Part shown: positions 1 to 11,436 of the stretch, one piece after another
Layout: each line of letters starts with the position of its first letter
How positions within the stretch are numbered: position 1 is the stretch's first letter
NCBI RefSeq assembly: GCF_014635545.1
Contig: NZ_BMDA01000004.1
Span: 1-64,000 of the forward strand
Length of the DNA: 64,000 nt
Direction: 5' to 3'
Origin: Acinetobacter courvalinii
GTDB taxonomy: Bacteria > Pseudomonadota > Gammaproteobacteria > Pseudomonadales > Moraxellaceae
Notes under the pieces: generated by a model
The model's input: only the letters and a program-made list of their open reading frames with translations
Databases searched by the model: none
Told to the model about the DNA's origin: nothing
Translations under genes and position numbers: made by a program

Positions 1-107
1 CAATAGCAAGAGTGAACCACCTGATCCCTTCCCGAACTCAGAAGTGAAACCTCTTAGCGCTGATGGTAGTGTGGCACTTGCCATGTGAGAGTAAGTCATC
101 GCCAGCT
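1..107 (+). rRNA. rrf: 5S ribosomal RNA, 3' part
   Basis: The window opens inside a 5S rRNA. The conserved stretch around CCTGATCCCTTCCCGAACTC and the following GAAGTGAAAC are bacterial 5S loop B/C sequence, and the molecule ends near GTCATCGCCAGC, just before a strong terminator. The 5' end lies outside the window, so this is partial. It implies an rRNA operon immediately to the left. Confidence 0.93.
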
Positions 108-117
108 TTTAAATATG

Positions 118-152
118 AAACACCCCTAACCTGACGGTTGGGGGTGTTTTTT
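118..152 (+). terminator. Rho-independent terminator of the rRNA operon
   Basis: A 14-bp stem with one G-U pair (left arm 118-131, right arm 136-149) closes a TGAC loop and runs into a T tract. It lies about 11 bases after the 5S end and should terminate the rRNA operon. Confidence 0.9.
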
Positions 153-213
153 ATGGCGTAGAGAAAATAGTATATTTAGCTCATATACAAGAAATAGTAT
201 CTAAAGAGCAAAT

Positions 214-714
214 ATGGTTTATAAATTAAGTGAACAGTTAGATCACGTGGGTAATTCCGAATATATTTTTGAAGCTTACGAAGAATATTTAAGGGAAAAT
301 CGAGGTAAATTACCAACGAGCATTTTAGACCTGATCGACTCTGAACAGTGGCAGGGTGAAAGTGGTTCAACAGCTCCATATTATTGTGAGTTAAAGGATA
401 TTGAGGTCATTGACTTTGGAAAAGCAACAGCTCGTCTTATCCTTACGTTAATAAAAAAAGAGCATCGAGACTATAAAGAAAAGCCTTTCCAGCTTAGATT
501 AATTTATCAAGGTTTGTTAGAGCTCAATATTGCTCAACAAAGGGATATTTCAGTAAATCCTTTCATCTGGCGATATGATGAGTTTTTATTTTTTGATCCA
601 TGGAGTAGTTATGGGCATAATGAAAAAATGTTCACTCATAATATTGAATGGGTAGGGAAAAATGTCTGGTCTATTACAGCCAAAGACTTAATTGCTATTT
701 GGGAGGATTTATGA
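214..714 (+). CDS. Hypothetical protein, 166 aa, family not recognised
   Basis: This is an uninterrupted 166-residue frame between the rRNA terminator and rpoN. The protein is acidic and apparently soluble, with no signal peptide or membrane segment. It has several aromatic-rich stretches (for example FIWRYDEFLFFDPW near residues 115-128) and a tryptophan-containing C-terminus. No catalytic motif is recognisable. The AT-rich sequence and the position directly behind an rRNA operon would fit an accessory insertion, and size and composition resemble small immunity-type proteins, but that is inference only. It has no obvious operon partner. Confidence 0.6.
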   Translation: MVYKLSEQLDHVGNSEYIFEAYEEYLRENRGKLPTSILDLIDSEQWQGESGSTAPYYCELKDIEVIDFGKATARLILTLIKKEHRDYKEKPFQLRLIYQGLLELNIAQQRDISVNPFIWRYDEFLFFDPWSSYGHNEKMFTHNIEWVGKNVWSITAKDLIAIWEDL

Positions 715-759
715 GAACTGATTCAGGTAGACGATAATTTTTCTCGAACTCTGTATATA

Positions 760-788
760 TTGACTCGTTCAGTCAAAAAGAATGTAAT
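760..788 (+). promoter_or_regulatory. Candidate sigma-70 promoter of rpoN
   Basis: TTGACT at 760-765 and TGTAAT at 783-788 are separated by exactly 17 bases, about 85 bases before the rpoN start. The -35 box is also the left arm of a small inverted repeat, TTGACT-cgttc-AGTCAA (760-776), which could be an operator. This is assigned by consensus only. Confidence 0.5.
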
Positions 789-873
789 TTTCCTTGTATG
801 CGTAAACATTGCTTTTATGTTATAAATATTTTTATAGGCATGTTTTTTGCTTATCTAAATAAAAGGAAAGACT

Positions 874-2322
874 ATGAAATTATCTGTTGGATTGAAAGTT
901 GCGAACAGTTTATCGTTAACACCTCAATTACAACAGGCCATACGTCTTTTACAACTTTCCAGTTTAGAACTCGAACAAGAAATTCAAATCCAGTTAGACA
1001 GTAATCCATTGCTTGAAAAAATAGAAGAGATGGGTACAACAGAAAGTCTTTCGGCGCTAGAAGGGGCAGAAACAGGGGATTTAACCACTGAGCTGAATGC
1101 TGACCATCTTCCAAATGACTTACCTGTAGATACTGAATGGGATGATATTTATACCCATCAATCCACTGCTTTGGCTTCACCAGAATACGAAGAAAGAGAA
1201 GACAATCGCCAAGCACAAATGAGTTTGAAAGAGCATATTTTAGATCAGGTTAATCTGTTGCATTTTTCGATAGTCGATAAGCTTATTGCATATTGCATTG
1301 TTGATTCTCTGGATGACAAAGGTTTCCTGGATGCGGAACTGGAAGATATTCTGCTTGCCGTTTCTCGATTGTTGCAGGAGATGGAAAGTGATGAAGATGT
1401 TGAGGAAGACGAAGTTATTGTTGTTTTAAAACATATTCAACGTTTGGATCCTATCGGGGTTGGTTCAAGAAACTTGGCGGAATGTTTGAAAATTCAGCTT
1501 GAAACTGTTCATGAGAAAGTTCCTTATGTGGCAGAAGCCAAGAATTTACTGAAATATTATGAATTATTGATCTCTAATGATTTGAATAAATTATTAAAGC
1601 AAACAGGGTTGACCAAAGAACAATTAACAAGTGCCGTCGATTTACTCAAGACCCTCAAGCCTTATCCTGGATTAGAGTTCAACCAACAGGAGTCTGAATA
1701 TCAGGTTCCCGATGTCGTCGTTTCTAAAAAGGATTTGCATTGGCAGGTACAGCTCAATCCCGATGTTCTGCCTAAATTACGGATCAATTCATTTTACTCA
1801 GGTATGATTCGTCGTGCAGATCAGAGTGATGATAATGTTTATTTAAGAAATCAAATGCTGGAAGCGAAAAACTTTATCAAGAGTATTGATGAACGTCATA
1901 AAACCTTATTAAAGGTTGCAACCTGTATTGTTGAGCATCAACGCGCCTTTTTGGAGCAAGGTCCAGAGGCAATGAAGCCTTTAGTGCTCCGTGATGTAGC
2001 AGAAGAAGTTGAGCTACATGAATCTACCGTTTCCCGGGTTACGACCAATAAATATATGCTGACTCCGCGTGGTTTATTTGAATTGAAATATTTCTTTTCA
2101 AGTCATGTGGGGACAACAACAGGCGGGGAAGCGTCATCAACTGCGATTCGTGCCATGATCAAAAAGCTGGTTTCCAATGAAAATCCACGTAAACCTTTGT
2201 CGGATAATGCAATTGCCGAGATGCTGAAAAAAGAAGGGATTGAGGTGGCTCGGCGGACCGTTGCGAAATATCGTGAATCGTTACATATTCCTTCATCTTC
2301 TGAAAGAAAAGTCTTGATCTAA
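874..2322 (+). CDS. rpoN: RNA polymerase sigma-54 factor RpoN
   Basis: Sigma-54 directs core RNA polymerase to -24/-12 promoters and needs an AAA+ activator to open them. The 482-residue frame has family length. Region I is a Leu/Gln-rich segment (LTPQLQQAIRLLQLSSLELE, about residues 15-34), followed by an acidic region II around residues 60-170, the core-binding domain, a helix-turn-helix, and the diagnostic RpoN box ARRTVAKYRE at about residues 459-468. The start follows an AAAGGAAAG ribosome-binding site. The next gene is hpf, the usual neighbour in gammaproteobacteria, but lptB, which often precedes rpoN, is absent here. Confidence 0.97.
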   Translation: MKLSVGLKVANSLSLTPQLQQAIRLLQLSSLELEQEIQIQLDSNPLLEKIEEMGTTESLSALEGAETGDLTTELNADHLPNDLPVDTEWDDIYTHQSTALASPEYEEREDNRQAQMSLKEHILDQVNLLHFSIVDKLIAYCIVDSLDDKGFLDAELEDILLAVSRLLQEMESDEDVEEDEVIVVLKHIQRLDPIGVGSRNLAECLKIQLETVHEKVPYVAEAKNLLKYYELLISNDLNKLLKQTGLTKEQLTSAVDLLKTLKPYPGLEFNQQESEYQVPDVVVSKKDLHWQVQLNPDVLPKLRINSFYSGMIRRADQSDDNVYLRNQMLEAKNFIKSIDERHKTLLKVATCIVEHQRAFLEQGPEAMKPLVLRDVAEEVELHESTVSRVTTNKYMLTPRGLFELKYFFSSHVGTTTGGEASSTAIRAMIKKLVSNENPRKPLSDNAIAEMLKKEGIEVARRTVAKYRESLHIPSSSERKVLI

Positions 2323-2490
2323 ATTTTAAGGTGTGACTATTCTATTGGTTCATTATTACGGAATAATGAATTTTTTTAATGATCACTAGAGGAATCGCTG
2401 AAATGATTTAATGGATGTTGAACCACTGATGTGCATTAAATTTGCTTGAGCGATTGCTTGTATCCTGAGAAAAAGGTGAGGGATAGAATT

Positions 2491-2832
2491 ATGCAAATAA
2501 CAATTCGTGGACACCATTTAACCATTACACCAGCAATTGAAGAAAATATAAAAGAAAAGTTTAGTCAAATGACCAAGCATCTGGATCAAGTGAATAGTAT
2601 GCAGATCAAGCTGGCTAAAGATCATCAAATTGACAAACGTTCACACAAAGGAAGTGCAAACCATATTGCTGAGGCAATTATACGTTTGCCAGGGGTGGAA
2701 CTGTTTGCTCAGGCGACAGCCGATGATATGTATACCTCGATTCGGAAATTGACCGATAAATTAAAACGTCAGCTTGCAAAACATCGGAAAATCCAGTGTT
2801 CGTATCAGCATGAACTGGCACTTTTGAGTTAA
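2491..2832 (+). CDS. hpf: Ribosome hibernation promoting factor (HPF/RaiA family)
   Basis: This family binds the 30S decoding centre and promotes dimerisation or inactivation of ribosomes in stationary phase. The 113-residue product has the short-HPF length and begins MQITIRGHHLTITPAIEENI, the usual N-terminus. The centre carries the ELFAQATADDMYTSIRKLTDKL motif region typical of the fold. The ATG at 2491 is preferred over an upstream in-frame TTG at 2446 because AAGGTGAGG lies 10-18 bases before it. The gene follows rpoN, as in Escherichia coli, and is closed by a terminator at 2848. Confidence 0.93.
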   Translation: MQITIRGHHLTITPAIEENIKEKFSQMTKHLDQVNSMQIKLAKDHQIDKRSHKGSANHIAEAIIRLPGVELFAQATADDMYTSIRKLTDKLKRQLAKHRKIQCSYQHELALLS

Positions 2833-2847
2833 TTTTTATTTTTATAT

Positions 2848-2877
2848 AAGAGGCTTTTTGTGAAGCCTCTTTTTTTA
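2848..2877 (+). terminator. Terminator after hpf
   Basis: The inverted repeat AAGAGGCTT / AAGCCTCTT (2848-2856, 2863-2871) is followed by a run of T. It separates rpoN-hpf from ibaG-murA-hisG. Confidence 0.88.
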
Positions 2878-2969
2878 TTGATAAAAAAAGAAACTGCTTA
2901 CTGAATTATGTGAAAAAGTTATAGTAAAATAGCGCGTTTTACACCAATGGTTGTATAAGAGGTCTTGGA

Positions 2970-3221
2970 ATGAATAGTGAGCAGCTCACGCAAATTTTAA
3001 AAGAAGCTTTCCCTGAAGCAGAAGTAGCGGTGAGCGGACAAGCTGGCAAATTTGACCTGCGTATTGTTGATGATCAGTTTGAAGGTAAACGTACCGTTGC
3101 TCGTCAACAATCGGTTTATGCACCTCTAAATTCCTATATCGCGAGTGGTGCAGTTCACGCAGTCACGATTCGTGCAATGACAAAAGACGAATGGCGCAAA
3201 GCAAGCCTTTTCGGAGCTTAA
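2970..3221 (+). CDS. ibaG: BolA/IbaG family protein
   Basis: BolA-family proteins form complexes with monothiol glutaredoxins and take part in iron-sulfur cluster trafficking; IbaG is linked to acid stress. The 83-residue protein has the small alpha/beta BolA fold signature: an N-terminal helix, a FDLRIVDDQFEGK beta segment, then the conserved RQQSVYAPLNSYIASGAVHA stretch with the invariant histidine near residue 65. It ends 6 bases before murA, and ibaG-murA pairing is standard in gammaproteobacteria, so the two are cotranscribed. Confidence 0.93.
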   Translation: MNSEQLTQILKEAFPEAEVAVSGQAGKFDLRIVDDQFEGKRTVARQQSVYAPLNSYIASGAVHAVTIRAMTKDEWRKASLFGA

Positions 3222-5173
<1,952 letters not shown>

Positions 5174-5193
5174 TTGTTGTACATCAAATTAAG

Positions 5194-5219
5194 AAACCGT
5201 TCTCATGAGCGGTTTTTTT
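5194..5219 (+). terminator. Terminator after hisG
   Basis: AAACCG at 5194-5199 pairs with CGGTTT from about 5210 and is followed by seven T. It ends the ibaG-murA-hisG unit. Confidence 0.8.
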
Positions 5220-5300
5220 ACATTTGAAGATTGTGAGAGAGATATAACACCTTTGTTTCTGAGCTGAAGCTATGTTAAAAAAGCTAATGATGTGTTGAAA

Positions 5301-5975
5301 ATGTCAGGAACAATGAAAAATCCACTGCAGCGTAAACAAGAATCTATTCTAAAATTAAAAGCTAAAGCCATACCTTATATCGACTGGTTGCCTCATATTG
5401 AATCAAGTGATGACGTGATCCAGCGCTTTGCTGAGCGCATTGCCAAGCGTGCGATTGCATGTTTACTGATGATTCAGGTGGCATGTGATCTGGATCAAGA
5501 TCAATTTGATCAAGAAACAGAAGATTTTATTGTCGATCTATTAAATAAATTTGAAGTCACTGATGAATTAACTGTTAAAGAAAAAAACATATTGAATCGA
5601 AATGCTTCACAGCAAGAGATTGTCAATATGATCTGGAAGTATGAAGCCTATTGGGTGTTGCTATGGGCATTGGGGATTGTCGAAGAGTTGAAATATCCAG
5701 ATGAAATCGCAGATTGTGATTTTGCCATTCAGGCGGTATCAGGCTGTGATTCATTGCAGGAATTTATGCAGCAGGTGAAATTAAGAAATATTGAAGAGAT
5801 TCTGGATGAAGCAGATCTGATCTATCGTTATGACTGGGCATGTGTTGATGCGCGATTAAAACAGCAGCATGCACCTGCAAATTTAAATGCTTCCATAGTT
5901 CTGGAGCGTCATGGCGCTTTAAACTGGCTGATACAGGCCGATGCGGATTGGGATAATCCGGATGTAAGTACTTAA
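5301..5975 (+). CDS. DUF4272-like protein of unknown function
   Basis: The predicted soluble protein has about 224 residues from the ATG at 5301; an in-frame GTG at 5292 and an ATG at 5313 are alternatives. Features resembling DUF4272 proteins are the N-terminal segment of charged and Leu/Ile residues leading into IDWLPHIESSDDVIQRFAERIAKRAI, the central IWKYEAYWVLLWALGIVEELKYPD block and the C-terminal DLIYRYDWACVDARL segment. The biochemical function of the family is unknown. It sits between hisG and hisD on the same strand but is separated from hisG by a terminator, so a role in histidine synthesis is not implied. The family call is from memory of the conserved blocks. Confidence 0.75.
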   Translation: MSGTMKNPLQRKQESILKLKAKAIPYIDWLPHIESSDDVIQRFAERIAKRAIACLLMIQVACDLDQDQFDQETEDFIVDLLNKFEVTDELTVKEKNILNRNASQQEIVNMIWKYEAYWVLLWALGIVEELKYPDEIADCDFAIQAVSGCDSLQEFMQQVKLRNIEEILDEADLIYRYDWACVDARLKQQHAPANLNASIVLERHGALNWLIQADADWDNPDVST

Positions 5976-6105
5976 AACTTATAGATCTCTTATCATTAAA
6001 TGTTTTTTCCTATAAAAGCTACGGAAATGCTGATGTTATCTTGCCCACAAGCGTACTGAAAAAGAGTAAACTTAGCGTTCTCTTTTTCGCCTTGTGGGTA
6101 AATTG

Positions 6106-7395
6106 ATGCGACGTTTATCGACTCAGGATCAAAATTTTAAACAGACATTTGCTGAACTTTTAGCATTTGAAACCGTGAATGATCCTCAACTTATACAAAC
6201 TGTAGATCAGATTATTGCTGATGTTCGTCAGTATGGTGATGATCATGTGCTTAAACTAACGCAACAGTTCGATCGACATCCCGCGCATCAATTCTCTGAT
6301 TTAGAACTGACTCAGGCACAGCTCAAAACGGCATTTGAAGGCTTAAGTGTTGAAATCCGTGAAGCACTGGAACTGGCAGCAAAACGTATCCGTTCGTTTC
6401 ATCAGGCACAAAAGCAGGAAGGTTGGACCTATGTTGATGAGCTGGGTAATACCTTAGGCCAGAAAGTCACAGCACTGGACCGTGTTGGAATCTATGTACC
6501 GGGTGGCTTAGCGTCATATCCTTCATCGGTGTTAATGAATGCTTTACCTGCACATGTCGCGGGTGTTCCTGAAATTATCATGGTGGTTCCTGCACCAAAT
6601 GGTGAATTGAATCCATTGGTATTGGCAGCTGCTTATTTGGCAGGGGTAAGCCGCGTGTTTACTATTGGTGGTGCACAGGCCGTTGCAGCATTGGCTTATG
6701 GAACACAAACCATTCCAGCGGTCGATAAAATTACAGGACCTGGTAATCGATTTGTAGCAGCCGCAAAACGTGCTGTTTTTGGTCAGGTTGGTATCGATAT
6801 GATTGCAGGACCTTCGGAAATTTTGGTTTATGCCGAAGGGGAAAATAATGCTGAATGGCTAGCCATGGATGTATTGTCTCAAGCTGAGCATGACACCGTT
6901 GCGCAAGCGATTTTCATTACCCCAGATGAAGTGCTGTTAAATGCAGTTGAAGCTGCGATTGAAAAACACTTAACTGAATTACCAAAAGCAGAAATTGCCA
7001 AAACCTCAATTCAAAATCGTGGTGCGTTGGTATTGGTAAAAGATCGCGCAGAAGCAATTGAACTGATTAATCAGGTCGCACCTGAGCATTTAGAACTCTG
7101 TCTTGATGAGGCTGAATTGATGAGTCAGGAGATTCGTCATGCTGGTGCGATCTTTATGGGACGTTATACCCCAGAAGCCATTGGTGATTATTGTGCTGGT
7201 CCAAACCATGTCTTACCGACATCGGGTACTGCACGCTTTTCTTCACCGCTTGGTGTTTATGATTTTCAGAAACGCTCTAGCTTGATCATGTGCTCCGAAG
7301 AGGGCGTAAAGAGCTTGGCAAAAGCAGCTGATGTGTTGGCAGTGCAAGAAAATCTTGATGCTCATGCGCGCTCAGCCCGTTATCGTTACCAATAA
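6106..7395 (+). CDS. hisD: Histidinol dehydrogenase HisD
   Basis: HisD catalyses the last two oxidations of histidine synthesis, histidinol to histidinal to histidine, using NAD and zinc. The product is 429 residues from the ATG at 6106; an in-frame GTG at 6094 would add four. Family motifs visible are the VGIYVPGGLASYPSSVLMNA block, the KITGPGNRFVAAAKR stretch, the IDMIAGPSEILV signature and the zinc-ligand segment around LSQAEHD. The C-terminal GDYCAGPNHVLPTSGTARF motif completes the fold. It is followed by a terminator and then hisC. Confidence 0.97.
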   Translation: MRRLSTQDQNFKQTFAELLAFETVNDPQLIQTVDQIIADVRQYGDDHVLKLTQQFDRHPAHQFSDLELTQAQLKTAFEGLSVEIREALELAAKRIRSFHQAQKQEGWTYVDELGNTLGQKVTALDRVGIYVPGGLASYPSSVLMNALPAHVAGVPEIIMVVPAPNGELNPLVLAAAYLAGVSRVFTIGGAQAVAALAYGTQTIPAVDKITGPGNRFVAAAKRAVFGQVGIDMIAGPSEILVYAEGENNAEWLAMDVLSQAEHDTVAQAIFITPDEVLLNAVEAAIEKHLTELPKAEIAKTSIQNRGALVLVKDRAEAIELINQVAPEHLELCLDEAELMSQEIRHAGAIFMGRYTPEAIGDYCAGPNHVLPTSGTARFSSPLGVYDFQKRSSLIMCSEEGVKSLAKAADVLAVQENLDAHARSARYRYQ

Positions 7396-7412
7396 CCGAT
7401 TCAAAGATTGAT

Positions 7413-7436
7413 AGGGGCTGGTTAGCCCCTTTTTTA
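7413..7436 (+). terminator. Terminator between hisD and hisC
   Basis: AGGGGCT and AGCCCCT form a stem with a short GGTT-type loop and are followed by six T. It may be partly read through into hisC, which starts about 20 bases downstream. Confidence 0.75.
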
Positions 7437-7456
7437 GGATACATGAGAGTAGAACA

Positions 7457-8542
7457 ATGACGTTTACAGCAGAACAAATGCGGTTTTGGAGTCCCGAGGT
7501 TCGTGAATTAGAGCCTTATGTACCGGGTGAGCAGCCTAAAATTCAGAATTTACTCAAACTGAATACCAATGAAAACCCCTATCCACCATCCCCAAAAGTA
7601 GTCGAAGCGGTCCAGGCTGTGTTAACTGAACAGGCTGATGCTTTGCGTTTATATCCAGATCCTGATGCAACCGCTTTAAAACAGGCGATTGCCAAGCAGC
7701 AGCAGATTGATGTGGCTCAAGTGTTTGTAGGTAATGGTTCGGATGAAGTTTTAGCACATATTTTTAAAGCTTTTTTTATCCAGAAAGAACCAATTCTTTA
7801 TCCGGATATCACCTATAGTTTTTATCCTGTTTATAGTCAGTTTTTTGCAACACAAACCAAGCAGATTCCTTTGAATGAAAAATTCGAAATAGATGTATCG
7901 GATTATGAACAGGAAAATGGCGGTATTATCATCACCAATCCAAATGCCCCAACCAGTATCGCGCTTGGTTTAGATGAGATTGAGCAGGTACTCAAGGCAA
8001 ATCCAGATCGCGTGGTGGTGATTGATGAAGCTTATGTTGATTTTGGTGCTGAGTCCGCGGTGCAATTGGTCAATCGTTATGAAAATTTAGTGGTTTGTCA
8101 GACCACTTCGAAATCACGTTCATTGGCGGGCTTACGGGTTGGTTTTGCCATTGCACAAGCGCATTTGATTGCGGCACTTGAAGCCGTGAAAAACAGCTTT
8201 AACTCTTATCCAATCGATCGTTTTGCCATTGCCGCAGCGGTGGCTTCCTTTGAAGATCAGGCTTATTTTGAAGCGCAATGTGCCAAGGTGATTGCCAGCC
8301 GGGAAAAACTGGTCGATGATCTGACTGCTTTAGGCTTTGAGGTATTGCCATCGAAAGCCAATTTTATCTTTGCCACACATCCACAACATGAAGCTGCGCA
8401 GTTGGCCCAACAATTGCGAGAGCAGGGGGTTATTGTGCGTTATTTCAATAAACCACGTATTAATCAATTCCTGCGTATCACGATTGGGACCGATGAGCAA
8501 AATCAGCGTTTAGTGGAGACCCTGAAAACACAAATTTTATAA
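7457..8542 (+). CDS. hisC: Histidinol-phosphate aminotransferase HisC
   Basis: This PLP-dependent class I/II aminotransferase converts imidazole acetol phosphate to histidinol phosphate. The 361-residue length is typical. The N-terminus has the [12 protein letters not shown] motif, the cofactor site has [15 protein letters not shown], the PLP-binding segment has [11 protein letters not shown], and the Schiff-base lysine lies in the [16 protein letters not shown] motif. It follows hisD, so hisD and hisC form a small locus. Its 3' end lies 14 bases from convergent pabB without an obvious hairpin between them. Confidence 0.96.
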   Translation: MTFTAEQMRFWSPEVRELEPYVPGEQPKIQNLLKLNTNENPYPPSPKVVEAVQAVLTEQADALRLYPDPDATALKQAIAKQQQIDVAQVFVGNGSDEVLAHIFKAFFIQKEPILYPDITYSFYPVYSQFFATQTKQIPLNEKFEIDVSDYEQENGGIIITNPNAPTSIALGLDEIEQVLKANPDRVVVIDEAYVDFGAESAVQLVNRYENLVVCQTTSKSRSLAGLRVGFAIAQAHLIAALEAVKNSFNSYPIDRFAIAAAVASFEDQAYFEAQCAKVIASREKLVDDLTALGFEVLPSKANFIFATHPQHEAAQLAQQLREQGVIVRYFNKPRINQFLRITIGTDEQNQRLVETLKTQIL

Positions 8543-8556
8543 ATCTGTAGTAAAGC

Positions 8557-9963
8557 TTATTGTTTAGAAATCTGCCATGTATTGAGTAAATCCAGCATGG
8601 CAGAAATTTTATCAAAGCATTCCTGATATTCGGCTTCTGCATCAGACGCAATGGTGATGCCGCCACCCGCCCACATAGATAATTGATCCTGATATTTCTG
8701 AATACTACGGATCAAGATATTCCAGCTGCCTGTACCATCGAAATTAAAGTAACCCAAGCTGCCACAATAAGCACCACGTGGTGCACCTTCAAGCTCTTCA
8801 ATAATTTGCATGGCCCGAATCTTCGGTGCACCAGTGATTGAACCGCCAGGTAGCGCCGACAATAACATTTGCATCGGATTGATATCTGCTTTTAAGCTCG
8901 CTGTAATCTCGCTCACCATATGGTGAACCTGATTAAAGCTTTCAATTTCAAAGAGCTTAGTAGTTTCAACCGAACCTGTTTCTGCGTACACACTCAGATC
9001 ATTACGCAAAAGGTCGACAATCATGACATTTTCAGCCTGATCTTTTTTAGAATGGCTGAGTTTGTCTTTGGAAATTTGGTCTTGTTGTGGATCATCAAAG
9101 CGCGGCATGGTGCCTTTGATCGGACGTGTTTTAATTTTCCGATCAGCCTGAAACTCAATAAATAATTCAGGTGAACAACTCAACAGTTCGAAGTCATCGA
9201 GTTTGAGGTAGCCCGCGTAGGGTGCATGGGTCAGTTTCCATAAATCATTGGCACGGCTTAACAGCGAACCCTTTGCATGGGCGGTAAACTCTTGAGTCAA
9301 ATTAATTTGATAGCAATCGCCTGCTTTGATGTATTCCTGTACTTGCTGAAAGGCCTTTAAATACTGCTGTTTTGACCAACGGGCTTGGCATTTCTCAAGT
9401 AGATAAAGTGGGCTAGGTGTTTGAACAGCTTGATTGATGAGATCCGAGATCTGCTGAAAGATGAATGCTGCTTGCTGTTCATCGCTGTGAAAATACCAGC
9501 CATCATTCTCATACTTTAAAAAAGTTGAATATTGACCTAGGAAAAATCCGGGTTGATGACGTGAATTTACTTCGACAAATTGATCTGCACTATAGTCATA
9601 GCTAAAGAAGCCAATATAGCCACCATTAAACGCGACGCTATCAGATGTCTCAGAGGTAGGCTTAAACTTTGAGAATGCCGTAGGTAATGACGCTTTGGAT
9701 GCTCTTTGATATTGATTAAATTGAATTTGTTGAAATTGCTTTAATTGGGATTGTTGGAAAATTAAAAATTCTTGCGGTAAAAAAGCAATAATGGGCGTAT
9801 TGTGGTCATATAAGTAGACTAAACCTGTTAATTCATACAGTTGTGCAAGAAGGTCAAATGCAGAGGTGAGTTGCGTGTTAAGCTTTTGCTGAAAATAAGA
9901 CATAAAAACGGAAATACTTACAGATACATTTGATGGAATGAATTGTACTACATCCAAAAACAC
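8557..9963 (-). CDS. pabB: Aminodeoxychorismate synthase component I PabB
   Basis: PabB uses ammonia from PabA to convert chorismate to 4-amino-4-deoxychorismate in folate synthesis. The frame is up to 468 residues from a GTG at 9963; an ATG at 9903 (beginning MSYFQQKL) is an alternative start of 448 residues. The C-terminal chorismate-binding domain is clear: KAGDCYQINLTQEF, SCSPELFIEF, KTRPIKGTMPR, AENVMIVDLLRNDL and LPGGSITGAPKIRAMQIIEE. The PIKGT lysine is characteristic of PabB rather than TrpE. It converges on hisC. Confidence 0.93.
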   Translation of the reverse strand: MFLDVVQFIPSNVSVSISVFMSYFQQKLNTQLTSAFDLLAQLYELTGLVYLYDHNTPIIAFLPQEFLIFQQSQLKQFQQIQFNQYQRASKASLPTAFSKFKPTSETSDSVAFNGGYIGFFSYDYSADQFVEVNSRHQPGFFLGQYSTFLKYENDGWYFHSDEQQAAFIFQQISDLINQAVQTPSPLYLLEKCQARWSKQQYLKAFQQVQEYIKAGDCYQINLTQEFTAHAKGSLLSRANDLWKLTHAPYAGYLKLDDFELLSCSPELFIEFQADRKIKTRPIKGTMPRFDDPQQDQISKDKLSHSKKDQAENVMIVDLLRNDLSVYAETGSVETTKLFEIESFNQVHHMVSEITASLKADINPMQMLLSALPGGSITGAPKIRAMQIIEELEGAPRGAYCGSLGYFNFDGTGSWNILIRSIQKYQDQLSMWAGGGITIASDAEAEYQECFDKISAMLDLLNTWQISKQ

Positions 9964-10433
9964 TGGACTGACATTTATAATCTGATGACGTAAAAAACCA
10001 GCAATTTAATGGTAAGAATACGAACTGATTTTTGCTTTAGGAGATGGATTGATAGGATAGTCACTCAAATACTGAAAAACGCATTTTTGTATACACTTGT
10101 AACCATAACCTTCTGAGTGGATAAATGGCCATTGATCAATCGATTTATCTGCATTATTGTAGATAAAAATAAAAATAAAAAATAAATATAATTTACAGTG
10201 GCTTAAAGTCAATTTGTCAAAATAAGAAAGTGGGTGAATTATATGCCGTTTGTCGGTTTGTACTTAAAAAGCAGTTAACAGGAGTTGAACATAAAATAAC
10301 AAACAGGTAATTTAGTAATTGCTAAGCGAACTACTCAAGGATTGGAAGTTCTAGTTGTCATTAATAAAAAAACGACCGTGGACAGTTTAGAGTAGTGAAA
10401 GTCAAAAAATAAATGCTCTTGGGAGAGTGCTCA
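9964..10433. other. Intergenic region upstream of filA
   Basis: About 470 bases separate divergent pabB and filA. The stretch is very AT-rich, with a poly-purine run around 10165-10190. A minus-strand frame of 68 codons (10006-10212) is present, but it has no good start context and its composition looks like chance. The promoter and leader of filA must lie here; I could not identify a confident -10/-35 pair. The filA leader ends with a GGGAG ribosome-binding site at about 10421. Confidence 0.5.
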
Positions 10434-11426
10434 ATGAAAATGTTTACTAAACTTGTTTTAGTTTCTTCAATGGCGATTAGCGCAAATGCAATGGCTATGC
10501 AGTCAATGGATGATGCTGCACTAAGCGCTGCAACAGGTCAAGATGGTCTTAATATCGGTCTAGGAATTTCTAGAGTCGAAATCGAAAAAGTTTTAATTCA
10601 TGATAATGATGGTTTAGCAACCACTGCTGGTGGTACGGGTGAAGCTGGCGCGATCGTCATTAAAGCAAATGGTACTGGTCAGACTGCTGCAAATGGTATT
10701 GTAATCAATGCACCAATGAATGCTGCTGGCACAGCACTTGATACTACACGTGCTTTGGCATCTCATAACCTAGCTGATTTAGTGATTGATACAGATAAGG
10801 GGACAGGTACCAACGGTGCATTCTTGAACGTTGCTGCGGCAGTGTCTGGTCTAGATATCTATATTGGTGAAATCGGTGTATCTGGTTCAAATGCTGCAAG
10901 CACAACTGCAGTACGTCGTGGTAATGATGATGCAAATTACAATGCTATTCTCTCTGGTTTAACGCTTAAAACTGGTTTAACCAGCGCGAATATCCAACTA
11001 GGTGCTGCTCCACAAGGTGCAATGATCGTGTTGAATACCACGATGCAAGGTGGTTTAGAGCTTAAGGATCTTGGTATTGTAGATAGTTCAACTAAGCAAG
11101 GCACAGGTGACGGTACTACGGGTAACCGTGCTGCTGGTCAAATCTATCTTGACAGTATTAAAGTTGCTGACGCTTCAGGTGCGGACTTAACTGTAAATGC
11201 CAAAGTAAGTGTGGTGGGTAAAGAAGGTACAAATAACGGTTATTTACGTATCATTACAGGTTCTGGCGACACAACTCCAGCAACTGATGCATATATCAAA
11301 GGTGTACATTTAGGTAGTAAAGATGCTGCATCAATTGGTGATGTCGAAGTACAAGGGTTACAAACTTATTACAACAACGGTACAGCGAACGTAAAAGGTT
11401 CTATGATCACGATTTCTGGTCACTAA
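10434..11426 (+). CDS. filA: FilA, secreted repeat-like protein, first gene of the fil operon
   Basis: The product is 330 residues with a signal peptide (MKMFTKLVLVSSMAISANAMA, cut near residue 20). The mature N-terminus contains DDAALSAATGQDG, a motif seen in a family of Acinetobacter secreted proteins. The rest is rich in Gly, Ala, Thr, Asn and short beta-type segments, suggesting a beta-solenoid or amyloid-like fold. It contains almost no cysteine. The start at 10434 is preferred to 10413 because of the GGGAG site eight bases upstream. A strong terminator follows before filB. Databases call Fil proteins putative pilus assembly proteins, but I see no pilin signature. By analogy with the Fap system it is the likely exported substrate (inference). 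Confidence 0.85.
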   Translation: MKMFTKLVLVSSMAISANAMAMQSMDDAALSAATGQDGLNIGLGISRVEIEKVLIHDNDGLATTAGGTGEAGAIVIKANGTGQTAANGIVINAPMNAAGTALDTTRALASHNLADLVIDTDKGTGTNGAFLNVAAAVSGLDIYIGEIGVSGSNAASTTAVRRGNDDANYNAILSGLTLKTGLTSANIQLGAAPQGAMIVLNTTMQGGLELKDLGIVDSSTKQGTGDGTTGNRAAGQIYLDSIKVADASGADLTVNAKVSVVGKEGTNNGYLRIITGSGDTTPATDAYIKGVHLGSKDAASIGDVEVQGLQTYYNNGTANVKGSMITISGH

Positions 11427-11436
11427 GTTTCCTTCA

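Noticed and set aside
10006-10212. Minus-strand 68-codon frame upstream of filA
   Set aside because: No ribosome-binding site, Lys/Ile/Tyr-rich chance composition, and it lies in the filA promoter region.
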